Virus record (IMG/VR): IMGVR_UViG_3300034272_000911
Location: 1-59,628 of that record
Source of the DNA: a virus
Direction: 5' to 3' (one strand)
Length of the DNA stretch: 59,628 nucleotides
Part shown: piece by piece, positions 28,255-35,672 of the stretch
How positions within the stretch are numbered: position 1 is the stretch's first letter
Layout: each line of letters begins with the position of its first letter
Program-made: the position numbers and the translations under genes
Notes under the pieces: generated by a model
What the model was told of the DNA's origin: nothing
The model's input: the letters and a program-made list of their open reading frames with translations, nothing else
Databases searched by the model: none

Positions 28255-29335
28255 CGCAGAGATCATCGCAGCCCTGACCGCCAACCGCGGAGTCAGGGTT
28301 CTCGCCGCCCAGACCCTCGGGATCGCCCTGAGGACGCTCCAGTCGCGCATCATCGGGCTGAAGTCCAAGGGCGTCGCCATCCCCGAGTCGAGCTACCAAG
28401 GACACAAGGACTACCTCGCCCGCGTCGGCGACCCGCCGCCGAGACCGCCTCCGCAGCAGGAGCTGGAGTTCCCCCGCCTGCCGGACGGCAAGATCGACGT
28501 GCGCGAGCTCATCGAGCGGCGCAAGCGCGAGTTCGACCGCAAGGACGAGGCGGCTCAGGCGCGCAAGCTCATCCCCATCAAGGTCAAGACCGACCAGCCG
28601 ATCGCCGTCTGCCTGATGGGTGACCCGCACGTCGACGACCCCGGCACCGATCTGGGCGCTCTGGAGCGCGAGATGGAGGTCATCAAGGCGACCCCGGGCA
28701 TGTACGCCGGGTGCGTCGGAGACCTCCAGAACAACTGGATAGGGCGTCTGGCGAGGCTCTACGCGGAGCAGGAGACCACGGCGAGCCAGTCATGGCAGCT
28801 GGTCGAGTGGTTCGTGAACGACCTGTCCGGCAAGTGGCTGTTCATGGTCTCGGGGAACCATGACCACTGGGCGGGGTCAGGCGACCCGCTGCGCTGGATC
28901 CAGCGGCAGGCGGCGGTCGACATGACCGGCGACCACACCGTCAGGCTCGCCCTGCGGTTCGCGAACGGCGCGGAAGTCCGCATCGTCGCCCGGCACGACT
29001 TCCCCGGGAACAGCATGTGGAACCCCAGCCACGGGCAGCTGCGCGCCGCCCACCTGACCCACCACGACCACGTGCTGGTCTCGGGTCACAAGCACACCGG
29101 GGGCTACCAGCTCATCCGTGTGCCAGCCACGGGGATGCTCGCCCACTGCCTCCAGCTCGGCGCCTACAAGCGCCACGACGCCTACGCGGACGCGCTGGGG
29201 CTCCCGCCGCGGATGATCTCCCCCAGCGCCACGGTCATCATCGACCCGAAGGCGAACGAGCTCGGGATCGTCAGGGTGGAGCACGACATCGAAGCGGCGG
29301 CAGACTGGCTCACGTGGAGGCGAAGACGGGCGTAG
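28235..29335 (+). CDS. Calcineurin-like metallophosphoesterase with N-terminal HTH, 366 aa
   Basis: The ATG at 28235 (MQPKASDAEIIAALTANRG) lies 20 bases inside the preceding gene and gives a product that begins with a helix-turn-helix-like segment (AAQTLGIALRTLQSRIIGLKSKG). The catalytic domain shows the family metal motifs in order: GDPHVDD, GDLQNN, GNHDHW and GHKHTGGY. It should hydrolyse phosphoesters, but the substrate is unknown. It is the last gene of the late plus-strand block, about 50 bases before attP, so it could be carried late or expressed from near the prophage end. Confidence 0.85.
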   Translation: MQPKASDAEIIAALTANRGVRVLAAQTLGIALRTLQSRIIGLKSKGVAIPESSYQGHKDYLARVGDPPPRPPPQQELEFPRLPDGKIDVRELIERRKREFDRKDEAAQARKLIPIKVKTDQPIAVCLMGDPHVDDPGTDLGALEREMEVIKATPGMYAGCVGDLQNNWIGRLARLYAEQETTASQSWQLVEWFVNDLSGKWLFMVSGNHDHWAGSGDPLRWIQRQAAVDMTGDHTVRLALRFANGAEVRIVARHDFPGNSMWNPSHGQLRAAHLTHHDHVLVSGHKHTGGYQLIRVPATGMLAHCLQLGAYKRHDAYADALGLPPRMISPSATVIIDPKANELGIVRVEHDIEAAADWLTWRRRRA

Positions 29336-29384
29336 CGTGGGTACGCGGACGCCGCAAGTTGTTGAAACGCAACACAACGCCTTC

Positions 29385-29431
29385 GCCTGTCACGCCGGGG
29401 GTCGCGGGTTCGAGTCCCGTCCACTCCGCCA
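29385..29431 (+). other. attP: attP core: 3' half of tRNA-Asp(GTC)
   Basis: The 47 bases contain an anticodon loop with GTC (CTGTCAC), the 3' anticodon strand GCCGG, the T-arm GCGGG-TTCGAGT-CCCGT, the acceptor strand CCACTCC, discriminator G and CCA. The 5' half of a tRNA is absent. This is the usual arrangement when a phage integrates into the 3' end of a tRNA gene and restores it. The integrase gene lies 58 bases away in convergent orientation. Exact core ends cannot be fixed without the host site. Confidence 0.88.
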
Positions 29432-29488
29432 CTTTCTGTTCGGGTGCACCCCATAAACGCACAGGCAGATCCGTCCCCCCTGTGGGGG

Positions 29489-30502
29489 CTACGCTGCCAC
29501 ACCTCCCACGCTTTCCCCACGCACCCCCACAGCTGTTGGGATGCTGTTCCCGACGTACTGCCGCGTCCCCTCCGCGGCGAGGTGGGCGTACCGGTTCACC
29601 ATCTCCAGACTCGCCCAGCCGCCCAGCGCCTTGAGCGTGAGCAGCGGCGTCCCGTTCATGGCGTGGTACGAAGCGAAGGTGTGCCTCAGGTCGTGCCAGC
29701 GGAAGTCGTCGATCCCGGCTCGCTTGAGGGCTTTCCTCCACGCCGTGGTGTTCGCCCTGCCGACCGGATGCCCGTCGTAGGTGAACACGTAGATCGGGTG
29801 CTGCCCCTGCTCGCCCTTCAGGATGGCGACCGCTGACTCGCTCAGCGGGATGCCGTGATCGCGCCCGGACTTGTAGTCCGACGACGCCACCCACAGCAGC
29901 CTGCGGTCGAGGTCGACCCTGTTCCACTTGAGTCCGGTGACGTTCGACATCCTGAGCCCAGTCAGGACGGAGAACTCAGCCATGACCTTCAAGTGGTGAG
30001 GCAGCTCGTCCATGAGCCTGCCGAATTCCTGCTCCGACAAGAACCGCACCCTACGGTTGCTGACCTTGTACGGCTTCATCTTCACCGGGTTTGCAGGAAC
30101 CCACTTCCATTCAACAGCCCTGTTGAACAGCGACTTCACGAACTTCAGGTAGTGGTTGGCGTTCGACGCCGTGGTCTCGGCTTTCTTCAGCTCGACCACC
30201 GCTCGCACTTCGTCTTCCGTGATGGTCGCGAACACCTTCCCCGCCCAATGCCCGTTCAGCCACCGCACCATCGACTCGTCCCGGTCAAGGGACTTCTTGT
30301 CGGTGCGTTCGCGCAGCCACCTCTCCGATGCGTCCTCCCACGTTGGAAGCTTGGAATGCCCAGCCTTCAACTGCGAGACGCGCATCGCGTGGTACAGCTT
30401 CGCTTTTTCACGGTCTCCCGTACCCGTGGATTCACGGATTCGTTTCCCGTCTGGATCACGCACTTCGATCCAGTAGACGCTGCCTCTCAGGTACATGCTC
30501 AT
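29489..30502 (-). CDS. int: Tyrosine recombinase (phage integrase), 337 aa
   Basis: The ATG at 30502 has AGGAG 5 bases upstream; the longer frame to 30526 lacks this. An N-terminal arm and core-binding region (residues 1-150) precede the catalytic domain with Arg in LTGLRMSNVTGL, HDLRHTFASYH and the nucleophilic Tyr in MVNRYAHL, all in the expected order. It should recombine attP with the 3' end of a host tRNA-Asp gene. It is the last gene of the left operon, with its own promoter and an operator upstream at 30568-30583, so repressor probably limits its expression in the prophage. Confidence 0.95.
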   Translation of the reverse strand: MSMYLRGSVYWIEVRDPDGKRIRESTGTGDREKAKLYHAMRVSQLKAGHSKLPTWEDASERWLRERTDKKSLDRDESMVRWLNGHWAGKVFATITEDEVRAVVELKKAETTASNANHYLKFVKSLFNRAVEWKWVPANPVKMKPYKVSNRRVRFLSEQEFGRLMDELPHHLKVMAEFSVLTGLRMSNVTGLKWNRVDLDRRLLWVASSDYKSGRDHGIPLSESAVAILKGEQGQHPIYVFTYDGHPVGRANTTAWRKALKRAGIDDFRWHDLRHTFASYHAMNGTPLLTLKALGGWASLEMVNRYAHLAAEGTRQYVGNSIPTAVGVRGESVGGVAA

Positions 30503-30545
30503 GTGAACTCCTAGCGCAGCGTCCACGTACCCGGGCGGGACAATA

Positions 30546-30821
30546 TCACAGCTTCGCCCTTCTCAAAAATACCGGCGTGTATTCGCCGACCCAAGCGCCC
30601 GTGACGTTGAAGGACATGTACTCCTCGGCTTCTTCGTGGCTCATGCCGTCGCGGCTCTTCAGGATCTCGACGCACTTCGCGTAGTCGTACACGGCGATCA
30701 TCCTGCTGAACTGCTGTCCGTATCCGATGAACGCATCCTCAAAGCCGTCAGCGTGAAGGGTCTGCTCGTCCGGCTCGACCTCGCAGCACTCGTCTACGGG
30801 GTCGTCGTGATCGCCAGCCAC
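30546..30821 (-). CDS. Conserved phage hypothetical, about 91 aa
   Basis: The C-terminal 75 residues (EQTLHADGFEDAFIGYGQQFSRMIAVYDYAKCVEILKSRDGMSHEEAEEYMSFNV plus GAWVGEYTPVF) look like a real globular phage protein, with a small helical bundle and acidic N-terminus. The start is uncertain: a GTG at 30821 is proposed because further upstream the frame overlaps the tiny membrane gene and looks like shadow sequence. It lies just upstream of the integrase and contains part of its operator in its last codons. Function unknown. Confidence 0.6.
   Translation of the reverse strand: MAGDHDDPVDECCEVEPDEQTLHADGFEDAFIGYGQQFSRMIAVYDYAKCVEILKSRDGMSHEEAEEYMSFNVTGAWVGEYTPVFLRRAKL
30568..30583 (-). promoter_or_regulatory. 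Repressor operator at the integrase promoter
   Basis: AATAC-N6-GTATT is the inner part of the palindrome found at the other early promoters. On the minus strand TTTTGA, 17 bases and TATTGT follow it, a reasonable promoter about 45 bases upstream of the integrase start. The second half-site deviates in its inner bases, so affinity may be lower. Confidence 0.6.
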
Positions 30822-30889
30822 GTCACCAGAGCCAGCCACAGGATCGCCACGATCCTGCACATGATCTCGCTGGTCTTGTCCCAGTTCAT
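30794..30889 (-). CDS. Tiny membrane protein, 31 aa
   Basis: The ATG at 30889 has AAGGAGAATCACG directly upstream. The product MNWDKTSEIMCRIVAILWLA.. is one transmembrane helix ending ITTTP. The stop lies inside the next gene's 5' region, suggesting coupling. It is one of four tiny membrane proteins in the leftward operons; such proteins may be lysis modulators, exclusion factors or membrane anchors, but nothing here decides that. Confidence 0.6.
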   Translation of the reverse strand: MNWDKTSEIMCRIVAILWLALVTWLAITTTP

Positions 30890-30906
30890 CGTGATTCTCC
30901 TTGCTG

Positions 30907-31128
30907 TCAGCGCCCACGCGGGTCTACCCCAGCCAGCCATGAAACGTACCATGCTGCCTTGCCAGCCTCCTGCTCTGGCGCGTCTTTGCGCCCCATCCTC
31001 CACAGGTAGGCGATCGCCGTTCCCTTGCAGAACCCGCGGAACTCTTCCGGCGTCAGAGACGATCGGAGCGCGTCGATGCACTCGATGTTGCCCTGCTTGT
31101 AGTGGTCTGGGTTGATTGCGTCTTTCAT
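30907..31128 (-). CDS. DUF3310-family protein, 73 aa
   Basis: The family signature is clear: INPDHYKQGNIECIDALRSSL, then FCKGTAIAYLWRMGRKD and a C-terminal AAWYVSWLAG helix. DUF3310 proteins are found in many phages, often near nucleotide-metabolism or recombination genes; the molecular function is not established. The start overlaps the stop of the upstream gene by 4 bases. Length is usual for the family. Confidence 0.85.
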   Translation of the reverse strand: MKDAINPDHYKQGNIECIDALRSSLTPEEFRGFCKGTAIAYLWRMGRKDAPEQEAGKAAWYVSWLAGVDPRGR

Positions 31129-31646
31129 TTTCTACTCCTCGCACGAATGAAGTCCATCAGCTGCATCAGACCAAACGGCAGGTTATGCCCGGCGTACGAT
31201 CTATGAACCCTCTCGCAGTGGGCGAGGATTGCCTCCCGCTCAGCCTCGACCGCTGCCGCCACCTCGCGCCGCCTGTTCACGCACAACGGCTTCTGGCAGT
31301 CAGGGGGGCAGGTGTGGATGTGCTCCGGCTCCGCAAGCGCGGCTGCGGGTGGGGCGGTGTAGAGGAGGCGGTACTCAACCTCAAATCCCTGCGAGTCAAT
31401 TTCCCACGCAGGACGGTTTCTTACACTACACTCGTGCCACTTGCCCCAATTTGGCGAGCCTTTTTGTGGACGCCTAAATCTGTGCTGTGCAAGCACAGGC
31501 TCCGGCTTCTGCTCCGGCTCCGCGAGCGCGGCTTCAAGCATCACGCGCACCAGTCGCCCCTGCGCCGCCCACGCGCTGAGGTCGGTCGGCTTTGCTGTCA
31601 GCCAGTCGATGGCGATGGTGAGCGCGGACTTCTTGAACGAGGTCAT
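31125..31646 (-). CDS. Phage hypothetical with Cys cluster, 173 aa
   Basis: The ATG at 31646 follows AGGAGAGAACA and overlaps the stop of the upstream gene. The N-terminal 45 residues are helical (AIDWLTAKPTDLSAWAAQGRLVRVMLEAALAEPEQ). A beta segment ending VEYRLLYTAPPAAALAEP follows, then a Cys/His group (HIHTCPPDCQKPLCVNRRREV) that could bind zinc, and a C-terminal helix. The phrase ALAEPE appears twice here and again in the adjacent gene, a sign of local duplication among these small proteins. Function unknown. Confidence 0.6.
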   Translation of the reverse strand: MTSFKKSALTIAIDWLTAKPTDLSAWAAQGRLVRVMLEAALAEPEQKPEPVLAQHRFRRPQKGSPNWGKWHECSVRNRPAWEIDSQGFEVEYRLLYTAPPAAALAEPEHIHTCPPDCQKPLCVNRRREVAAAVEAEREAILAHCERVHRSYAGHNLPFGLMQLMDFIRARSRK

Positions 31647-31957
31647 TGTTCTCTCCTGTGTACCCATACTTCGGCCCCGGTGTCGGGATCGCGGTAGTTC
31701 AGTTCGGGGTTGCACCAGCAAGGGCTTCCGTCCGTGATGTGCTCGCGGTATGATTTGCCCGTTGAGACCTCGATCTCTCCTCGGGCCGGGATGCCAGTCT
31801 CGGCCCGTTCTTTTTCCGGCTCCGCGAGCGCGGCGTCAAGGGCGGCGCGGGCTAGCTTGGCGGTCGCGGGTTCATAGGTCGAGGTTTCGATGCCCTCAAG
31901 CGCATCCACCAACTTCGCGTTCATCGCGTGTAGGCGGCGCAATTCGTCGGCACTCAC
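31643..31957 (-). CDS. Small phage hypothetical, 104 aa
   Basis: It starts MSADELRRLHAMNAKLVDALEGIE, a helical N-terminus shared by many phage accessory proteins, and includes AALDAALAEPEKERAE, matching an element in the downstream gene. The C-terminal part (EHITDGSPCWCNPELNYRDPDTGAEVWVHRR) is characteristic of small phage proteins that may contact zinc through CxC. Start and stop overlap both neighbours by 4 bases. Function unknown. Confidence 0.65.
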   Translation of the reverse strand: MSADELRRLHAMNAKLVDALEGIETSTYEPATAKLARAALDAALAEPEKERAETGIPARGEIEVSTGKSYREHITDGSPCWCNPELNYRDPDTGAEVWVHRREQ

Positions 31958-32262
31958 GGCTTCACCTCCTGCTCTGCTTTGGTGATTGCGGCTCGGGCTT
32001 TTTCAAGCCTCTCGCGCTCGGTCATCGTGTGCGCGTCATCGACAAACAGCCGCAACGCCTCCAACAGCTCCGCGTTCACCTTCAGAAGCCGCTCGTTCTC
32101 GTCCTGCGCCTCTGTCTTCCACTTCATCTGAAGGAAGACCTGAGCCTTTAGCTGCTTGTTATCGGCGCCGAGCCGCTCGACCTGCTCGCCAAGTTTCTTG
32201 ATGATCCACAGCCGGTCAGCCGCGAGCTTGTGAGCCGCGATTTTCTCAGGCGAAATGCTCAC
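31954..32262 (-). CDS. Coiled-coil phage hypothetical, 102 aa
   Basis: A GTG at 32262 (VSISPEKIAAHKLAADRLWIIKK) is taken as the start since the frame upstream of it is Ser/Arg-rich shadow. The product is an almost continuous coiled coil with heptads (LGEQVERLGADNKQLKAQVF..NERLLKVNAELLEALRLF). It is coupled to the next gene by a 4-base overlap. Proteins of this form often serve as phage accessory scaffolds; no function can be assigned. Confidence 0.6.
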   Translation of the reverse strand: MSISPEKIAAHKLAADRLWIIKKLGEQVERLGADNKQLKAQVFLQMKWKTEAQDENERLLKVNAELLEALRLFVDDAHTMTERERLEKARAAITKAEQEVKP

Positions 32263-32266
32263 GGCT

Positions 32267-32584
32267 TCAGTCCCTGTCAAGCATCTTCTTGACCTGCTCT
32301 TCGGTGAGCGGCGGGATTTCGATGAGCCAGCCCCGAGCGTGGAACTCATCGAACGCCGCAGCCGAGATGTCGCAGGCTCTCTTTGCCGCCTCCACCGCGC
32401 TCAGAGTCCGCGCTTTCTGGCGTCCGGCGCTGTCCTCGCCATCATCCTGAGCCGCGACCAGTGCGAACTGGGTCATCAGCCGCATCGCAAAATCCGCTTG
32501 CGCGGACGGAGCGTGAGAGTGCTGGAAGTGCGCCCGTGCCTCGCCGTCGAAGCCGATACGAGTGACGATGTGAGTAGTCTTCAT
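32267..32584 (-). CDS. Small phage hypothetical, 105 aa
   Basis: The ATG at 32584 follows AAGGAGACAGC. The protein has an N-terminal strand (MKTTHIVTRIGFDGEARAHF), a helical middle and a C-terminal acidic helix (PPLTEEQVKKMLDRD). There is no catalytic motif. It is part of the run of closely spaced small genes between the recombination genes and the integrase. Function unknown. Confidence 0.6.
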   Translation of the reverse strand: MKTTHIVTRIGFDGEARAHFQHSHAPSAQADFAMRLMTQFALVAAQDDGEDSAGRQKARTLSAVEAAKRACDISAAAFDEFHARGWLIEIPPLTEEQVKKMLDRD

Positions 32585-32624
32585 GCTGTCTCCTTAACGG
32601 TGTGATTGTGGTAGTAGATAGCGA

Positions 32625-32894
32625 TCACGAAAGAACCGCCTTCCTCGGTGCGAACGCCAGATTGACGAACGCCATGTCTCGCGGGTTTTCGCAGGGGTGG
32701 ATAGTCTCGACCCGGTAACGGGTGCGTCCATCGGGCGCGGACGGGTCGGAAAGCAGCAGGAACTCGCCGACCTTGGGCATCGGGGTAGCCCATATCGCGC
32801 ACTTCAACTGCTGCCCCTGATTGAAGACGCCGACGATGTTGTAGTTGCGTCCCCACGCTTTGGACGATAGGTCATGCTCTTTGGCGGCGCTCAC
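32625..32894 (-). CDS. Small beta-rich phage hypothetical, 89 aa
   Basis: Starts at an ATG overlapping the previous stop. The protein appears to be a small beta barrel (IVGVFNQGQQLKCAIWATPMPKVGEFLLLSD..TRYRVETIHPCENPRDMAFVNLAFAP), perhaps SH3- or OB-like. The N-terminal MSAAKEH resembles the internal MSNAKEY of the upstream gene. No family recognised. Confidence 0.6.
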   Translation of the reverse strand: MSAAKEHDLSSKAWGRNYNIVGVFNQGQQLKCAIWATPMPKVGEFLLLSDPSAPDGRTRYRVETIHPCENPRDMAFVNLAFAPRKAVLS

Positions 32895-33319
32895 AGCTTT
32901 ACCTTCCGCGCCGCGAGCATGCAGTCAGCAATCTCGTAGGAGTCAGCCGCCATAACGGCAACCTCGCCAAGCCCGTACTTCGCCAGCAACCCGTTCAACG
33001 CTGCCATCGCGAGCTCGTCGCGCAGTCGTTCCAACTCGTCCCGCTTGCGGTCGGCTTCGGTGGGTACAGGCACGGCGTACTCTTTGGCGTTACTCATGGC
33101 TTCATCGCCCGGATCACGATGGGCGGCGCTTGGCTTTTTCGTTTGCTGGCGCAGTACTTCCGAGATGTCGTATCCCTCAAAGTCTTCGATGAAAACGCCG
33201 TGACCAAATGCGCGTTCTCGCCTGCAACGCGGACAGTCAATCGCGCACTTCAGCAGCTTGTTCTCCCACATTGGAATGGCGTACCCGCAGCCGAAGCAGG
33301 TGGCATAGCGCGTGCTCAT
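32891..33319 (-). CDS. Zinc-ribbon phage protein, possibly two joined units, 142 aa
   Basis: Residues 8-34 form a zinc ribbon: CFGCGY..CAIDCPRCRRER. After a linker, residue 74 begins MSNAKEYAVPVPTEADRKRDELERLRDE, which looks like the start of an independent helical protein that is in frame. There is no strong ribosome site before this Met, so one fused product is likelier, but an internal start is possible. The gene overlaps both neighbours by 4 bases. Function unknown. Confidence 0.6.
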   Translation of the reverse strand: MSTRYATCFGCGYAIPMWENKLLKCAIDCPRCRRERAFGHGVFIEDFEGYDISEVLRQQTKKPSAAHRDPGDEAMSNAKEYAVPVPTEADRKRDELERLRDELAMAALNGLLAKYGLGEVAVMAADSYEIADCMLAARKVKL

Positions 33320-33816
33320 GCTTTCCCCTCGTTGAGCAGCTCGTAGAACTGTGCTTTAGCGCGCTGCTTTTCCTGAAGCGCGCGATGCAGCGCGTCGACC
33401 CAGCACTGCGGCGCGGCGCTGTCGTGGAACACGATCTCCGTCCCGTACTCGGGGTGACCGTGGATGTTGATGCAGTCCTCAAGGCTGCTCCAGATCGACG
33501 TCGATCGACATGCCGTCATCCACCGGATCGCCACGCTGCCATCCGTGAACACGACGCCCTCGAACTGCGGTTCGTGGTCGGCGTTCTTCTGGAGGTGGTT
33601 GTGGGTATCGCGCTGGCTGATGTTCCGGCGGTACGCGGTGAAGCGACTCATGGCGGTCTTCGCAGTCTTATTGGCGCTGCGACTGTTCAACAGCTCAAGC
33701 TGCGCCGCATACGACGCGCAGCGCTCCATCAGCTCCTTGCATGTGCGCTGGTACTCCTCAGGCGAGTGCGAGCGCGAGAGCCATTCCTTGTCGATGTCGT
33801 CGAGTTCGATGGTCAC
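33316..33816 (-). CDS. Phage hypothetical, 166 aa
   Basis: GTG at 33816 is chosen because GGAGG lies 8 bases upstream and the codon overlaps the stop of the upstream membrane gene (GTGA). The N-terminal half is helical (IDKEWLSRSHSPEEYQRTCKELMERCASYAAQLELL). The C-terminal half contains GVVFTDGSVAIRWM and HGHPEYGTEIVFHD, a small beta domain. Function unknown; supported by tight coupling on both sides. Confidence 0.65.
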   Translation of the reverse strand: MTIELDDIDKEWLSRSHSPEEYQRTCKELMERCASYAAQLELLNSRSANKTAKTAMSRFTAYRRNISQRDTHNHLQKNADHEPQFEGVVFTDGSVAIRWMTACRSTSIWSSLEDCINIHGHPEYGTEIVFHDSAAPQCWVDALHRALQEKQRAKAQFYELLNEGKA

Positions 33817-33941
33817 TTTCTTGTCCTCCAGCAGGCAACGATGAATCTGATCAAGCCGATCGCGAACGCGATGCCCCACAGCAGCACGACCGCGACGACC
33901 GCGGCGGCGATGAAATCTGCGATCTCCTGCGTTCGCTCCAT
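33813..33941 (-). CDS. Tiny membrane protein, 42 aa
   Basis: From ATG 33941 the product MERTQEIADFIAAAVVAVVL.. contains one long hydrophobic helix with a basic C-terminus (RTRK), consistent with a type II or tail-anchored single-pass protein. The stop overlaps the GTG of the next gene. No clear ribosome site is visible upstream. The gap 33942-34052 before it holds no other frame I can support. Confidence 0.5.
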   Translation of the reverse strand: MERTQEIADFIAAAVVAVVLLWGIAFAIGLIRFIVACWRTRK

Positions 33942-34052
33942 GATTCTTGGCTGATTGCAGTACGGGTCAGCCGCTCCGTTTAGTTTCCAGACTGCATCTG
34001 GGTTAAGTGCCGCAGCCCCGCGACAAGGGGGGGTCAGAGCCACGGCACCAAT

Positions 34053-34895
34053 TCAGAAGGGGACGTTCTCCTTGTGAGCCTTCCACACCGGACAGCCGTG
34101 ACTGACGTTGCAGTAGCTCTCGCAGCGCGTGTACTCGCCCGTCCGCGTTTCGATGAAGTGCTTGTCCTTGCCAGCCTCGACGAGCGCGGCTTCGGCTTCC
34201 GACAGACTGTCGAACAGCTTCAGCGCCCTCTTGGCGCCGCCCTTCTTCAGGGCGAACACGGGCGGCTTGAGCCAGCGGTCTTCGTCGGTGCAGGGGTCAG
34301 GCGTCTCATGCTGGTGGAGCTTCACCCGCTCCAGCATGAATTCCTCTGCGCGAGCGAGATCCCACACGGGGATCTCCACCACAGCGACGGGCAGCTGCGG
34401 GTACTCAGGGTCGCGCTTCGCCTGCTTCTTCGACCAGTCGCGGAGCAGGGCGACGTTCCGCAGCCCCGTGACTTCCATGCCGTTGCGAACAGCGAGGGCG
34501 CGCAACAGGTTCAACTGCTGTTCCCACTCCGTCTTCGGTTCGTCGCCCTTCACCGACCAGACGGTGGTGAACTTGTAGTCCATGAGGATGCCGCCCTCAA
34601 AGAGGTCGTACGCGCCGGACACAGTCCAGCCGTTGACCTCCGAGAACAGGCGCCGCTCGACGTTGAGCCCGGCGCGGATGCCGGAGCGCTCCAAGATCCC
34701 GTGGACGATCTGTCCGTACAGGGAGAACAGCCGTTCGGAGACGTCTTCGATCTGCTCGACATCGTCGCGCAGCTTGCGCTGGTACGGCGGCGAGATCAGC
34801 TGGGTCACGCTGACGTCGCTCTCGCCGCGACTGTATGGGTCGTTCATCACCGCGAGCACGATCGACTCGGGGAGATTGAGCTTGTTGGTCAGCAT
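34053..34895 (-). CDS. PD-(D/E)XK exonuclease, RecB/Cas4-like, 280 aa
   Basis: The core shows the nuclease order: a His in GQIVHGILERSG, then GAYDLFEGGILMDYKFTTVW (Asp, then D-Y-K), followed by a QL helix (EWEQQLNLLRALA). The C-terminus has Cys residues (CESYCNVSHGCPVW), which in Cas4-like relatives can hold an iron-sulphur cluster; whether four ligands exist is unclear. With the adjacent SSB it likely makes the phage DNA end-processing module. It overlaps the upstream nuclease-like gene by 7 bases. Confidence 0.75.
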   Translation of the reverse strand: MLTNKLNLPESIVLAVMNDPYSRGESDVSVTQLISPPYQRKLRDDVEQIEDVSERLFSLYGQIVHGILERSGIRAGLNVERRLFSEVNGWTVSGAYDLFEGGILMDYKFTTVWSVKGDEPKTEWEQQLNLLRALAVRNGMEVTGLRNVALLRDWSKKQAKRDPEYPQLPVAVVEIPVWDLARAEEFMLERVKLHQHETPDPCTDEDRWLKPPVFALKKGGAKRALKLFDSLSEAEAALVEAGKDKHFIETRTGEYTRCESYCNVSHGCPVWKAHKENVPF

Positions 34896-35425
34896 CGTTC
34901 ACCTACCTTCTGCTGTTTCGATTCCTGCACCGCCGCGATCAGGTCGTCCATCGACCGCATGTGCGAGACGTGCAGGGCTATCCGCTCACCGTATCCGAAG
35001 TCCTTGGCTACGCATCCGCTGAAGAAGTCTTGCCTCAGCACGACTCCCCTGATGATCACCGACGTCTCGTACTCGTCGATGTTGCAGAGGATTCCCGCAC
35101 GGCTTGTCAGCTTCTCCGCGCTGTTGAAGTACAGCCAGTCCTTCGTCTGCCGCGAGATCGGTGTCTTCACCTGACACGTGATCCCGCCAAGGGAGAGGTC
35201 GAAGCCGCTGTCGCCGCCAATGAGCACCGACCAATCTGGATCGATGCACAAGGCACGGGCGACTCCGACCTCCCCCATGAACCCGAAGTAGCAGATGTCC
35301 CAGTCCGTCCGCGCCCGGTCGTGCTTCTGGCTTGCGACCGAATGCGCGGACTTCGTGGAGCACCGCTTCGACGTCACTTCATGCAGCAGCAACAGATCGC
35401 TGTCGCTTAGCCTTACGCGCCACAC
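34889..35425 (-). CDS. PD-(D/E)XK-like nuclease-fold protein, 178 aa
   Basis: GTG 35425 has a GGGGGG purine run about 8 bases upstream. The pattern FGFMGEVGVARAL (Glu), GGDSGFDLSLGG (Asp) and ITCQVKT (Q-x-K in place of E-x-K) fits a restriction-endonuclease-like core. Members of this type include phage nucleases and proteins that only bind DNA. It lies between a winged-helix gene, which it overlaps by 47 bases, and the RecB-like exonuclease. Activity is inferred. Confidence 0.6.
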   Translation of the reverse strand: MWRVRLSDSDLLLLHEVTSKRCSTKSAHSVASQKHDRARTDWDICYFGFMGEVGVARALCIDPDWSVLIGGDSGFDLSLGGITCQVKTPISRQTKDWLYFNSAEKLTSRAGILCNIDEYETSVIIRGVVLRQDFFSGCVAKDFGYGERIALHVSHMRSMDDLIAAVQESKQQKVGERC

Positions 35426-35672
35426 GCGGCTTTCCCCCCTTGATGGCGGCTGACGTCGGCTGTCCCGCGATCCAGTAGCGGAACGAACGCCAGCTTCCTT
35501 CGCGGACGATCAGCCCGTCTTTGTGGAGGCGGGTGATCGTTGGTGCGACGCTCCAGCGCTTGCCGCCGGTCGCTTCGATCAGCTCGGTCAGGTTGGCGCC
35601 GCGAACCCTGCGCGCACTGAGGGTTCGCAGGATCATGCTCTTGATCGGCTTGAGCTCAGAACGGGATGTCAT
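35379..35672 (-). CDS. Winged-helix DNA-binding protein, 97 aa
   Basis: Residues 8-70 read as a winged helix: SMILRTLSARRVRGANLTELIEATG, then WSVAPTITRLHKDGLIVREG and a wing strand (SWRSFRYWIAG). The C-terminus is very basic (KPRVARKAKRQR). It overlaps the SSB stop by 17 bases. It may regulate the operon or aid recombination; no evidence decides. Confidence 0.7.
   Translation of the reverse strand: MTSRSELKPIKSMILRTLSARRVRGANLTELIEATGGKRWSVAPTITRLHKDGLIVREGSWRSFRYWIAGQPTSAAIKGGKPRVARKAKRQRSVAAA

Noticed and set aside
29340-29431. Complete tRNA-Asp gene
   Set aside because: Only the 3' half from the anticodon loop is present; the upstream bases do not form the 5' acceptor, D-arm or anticodon strand.
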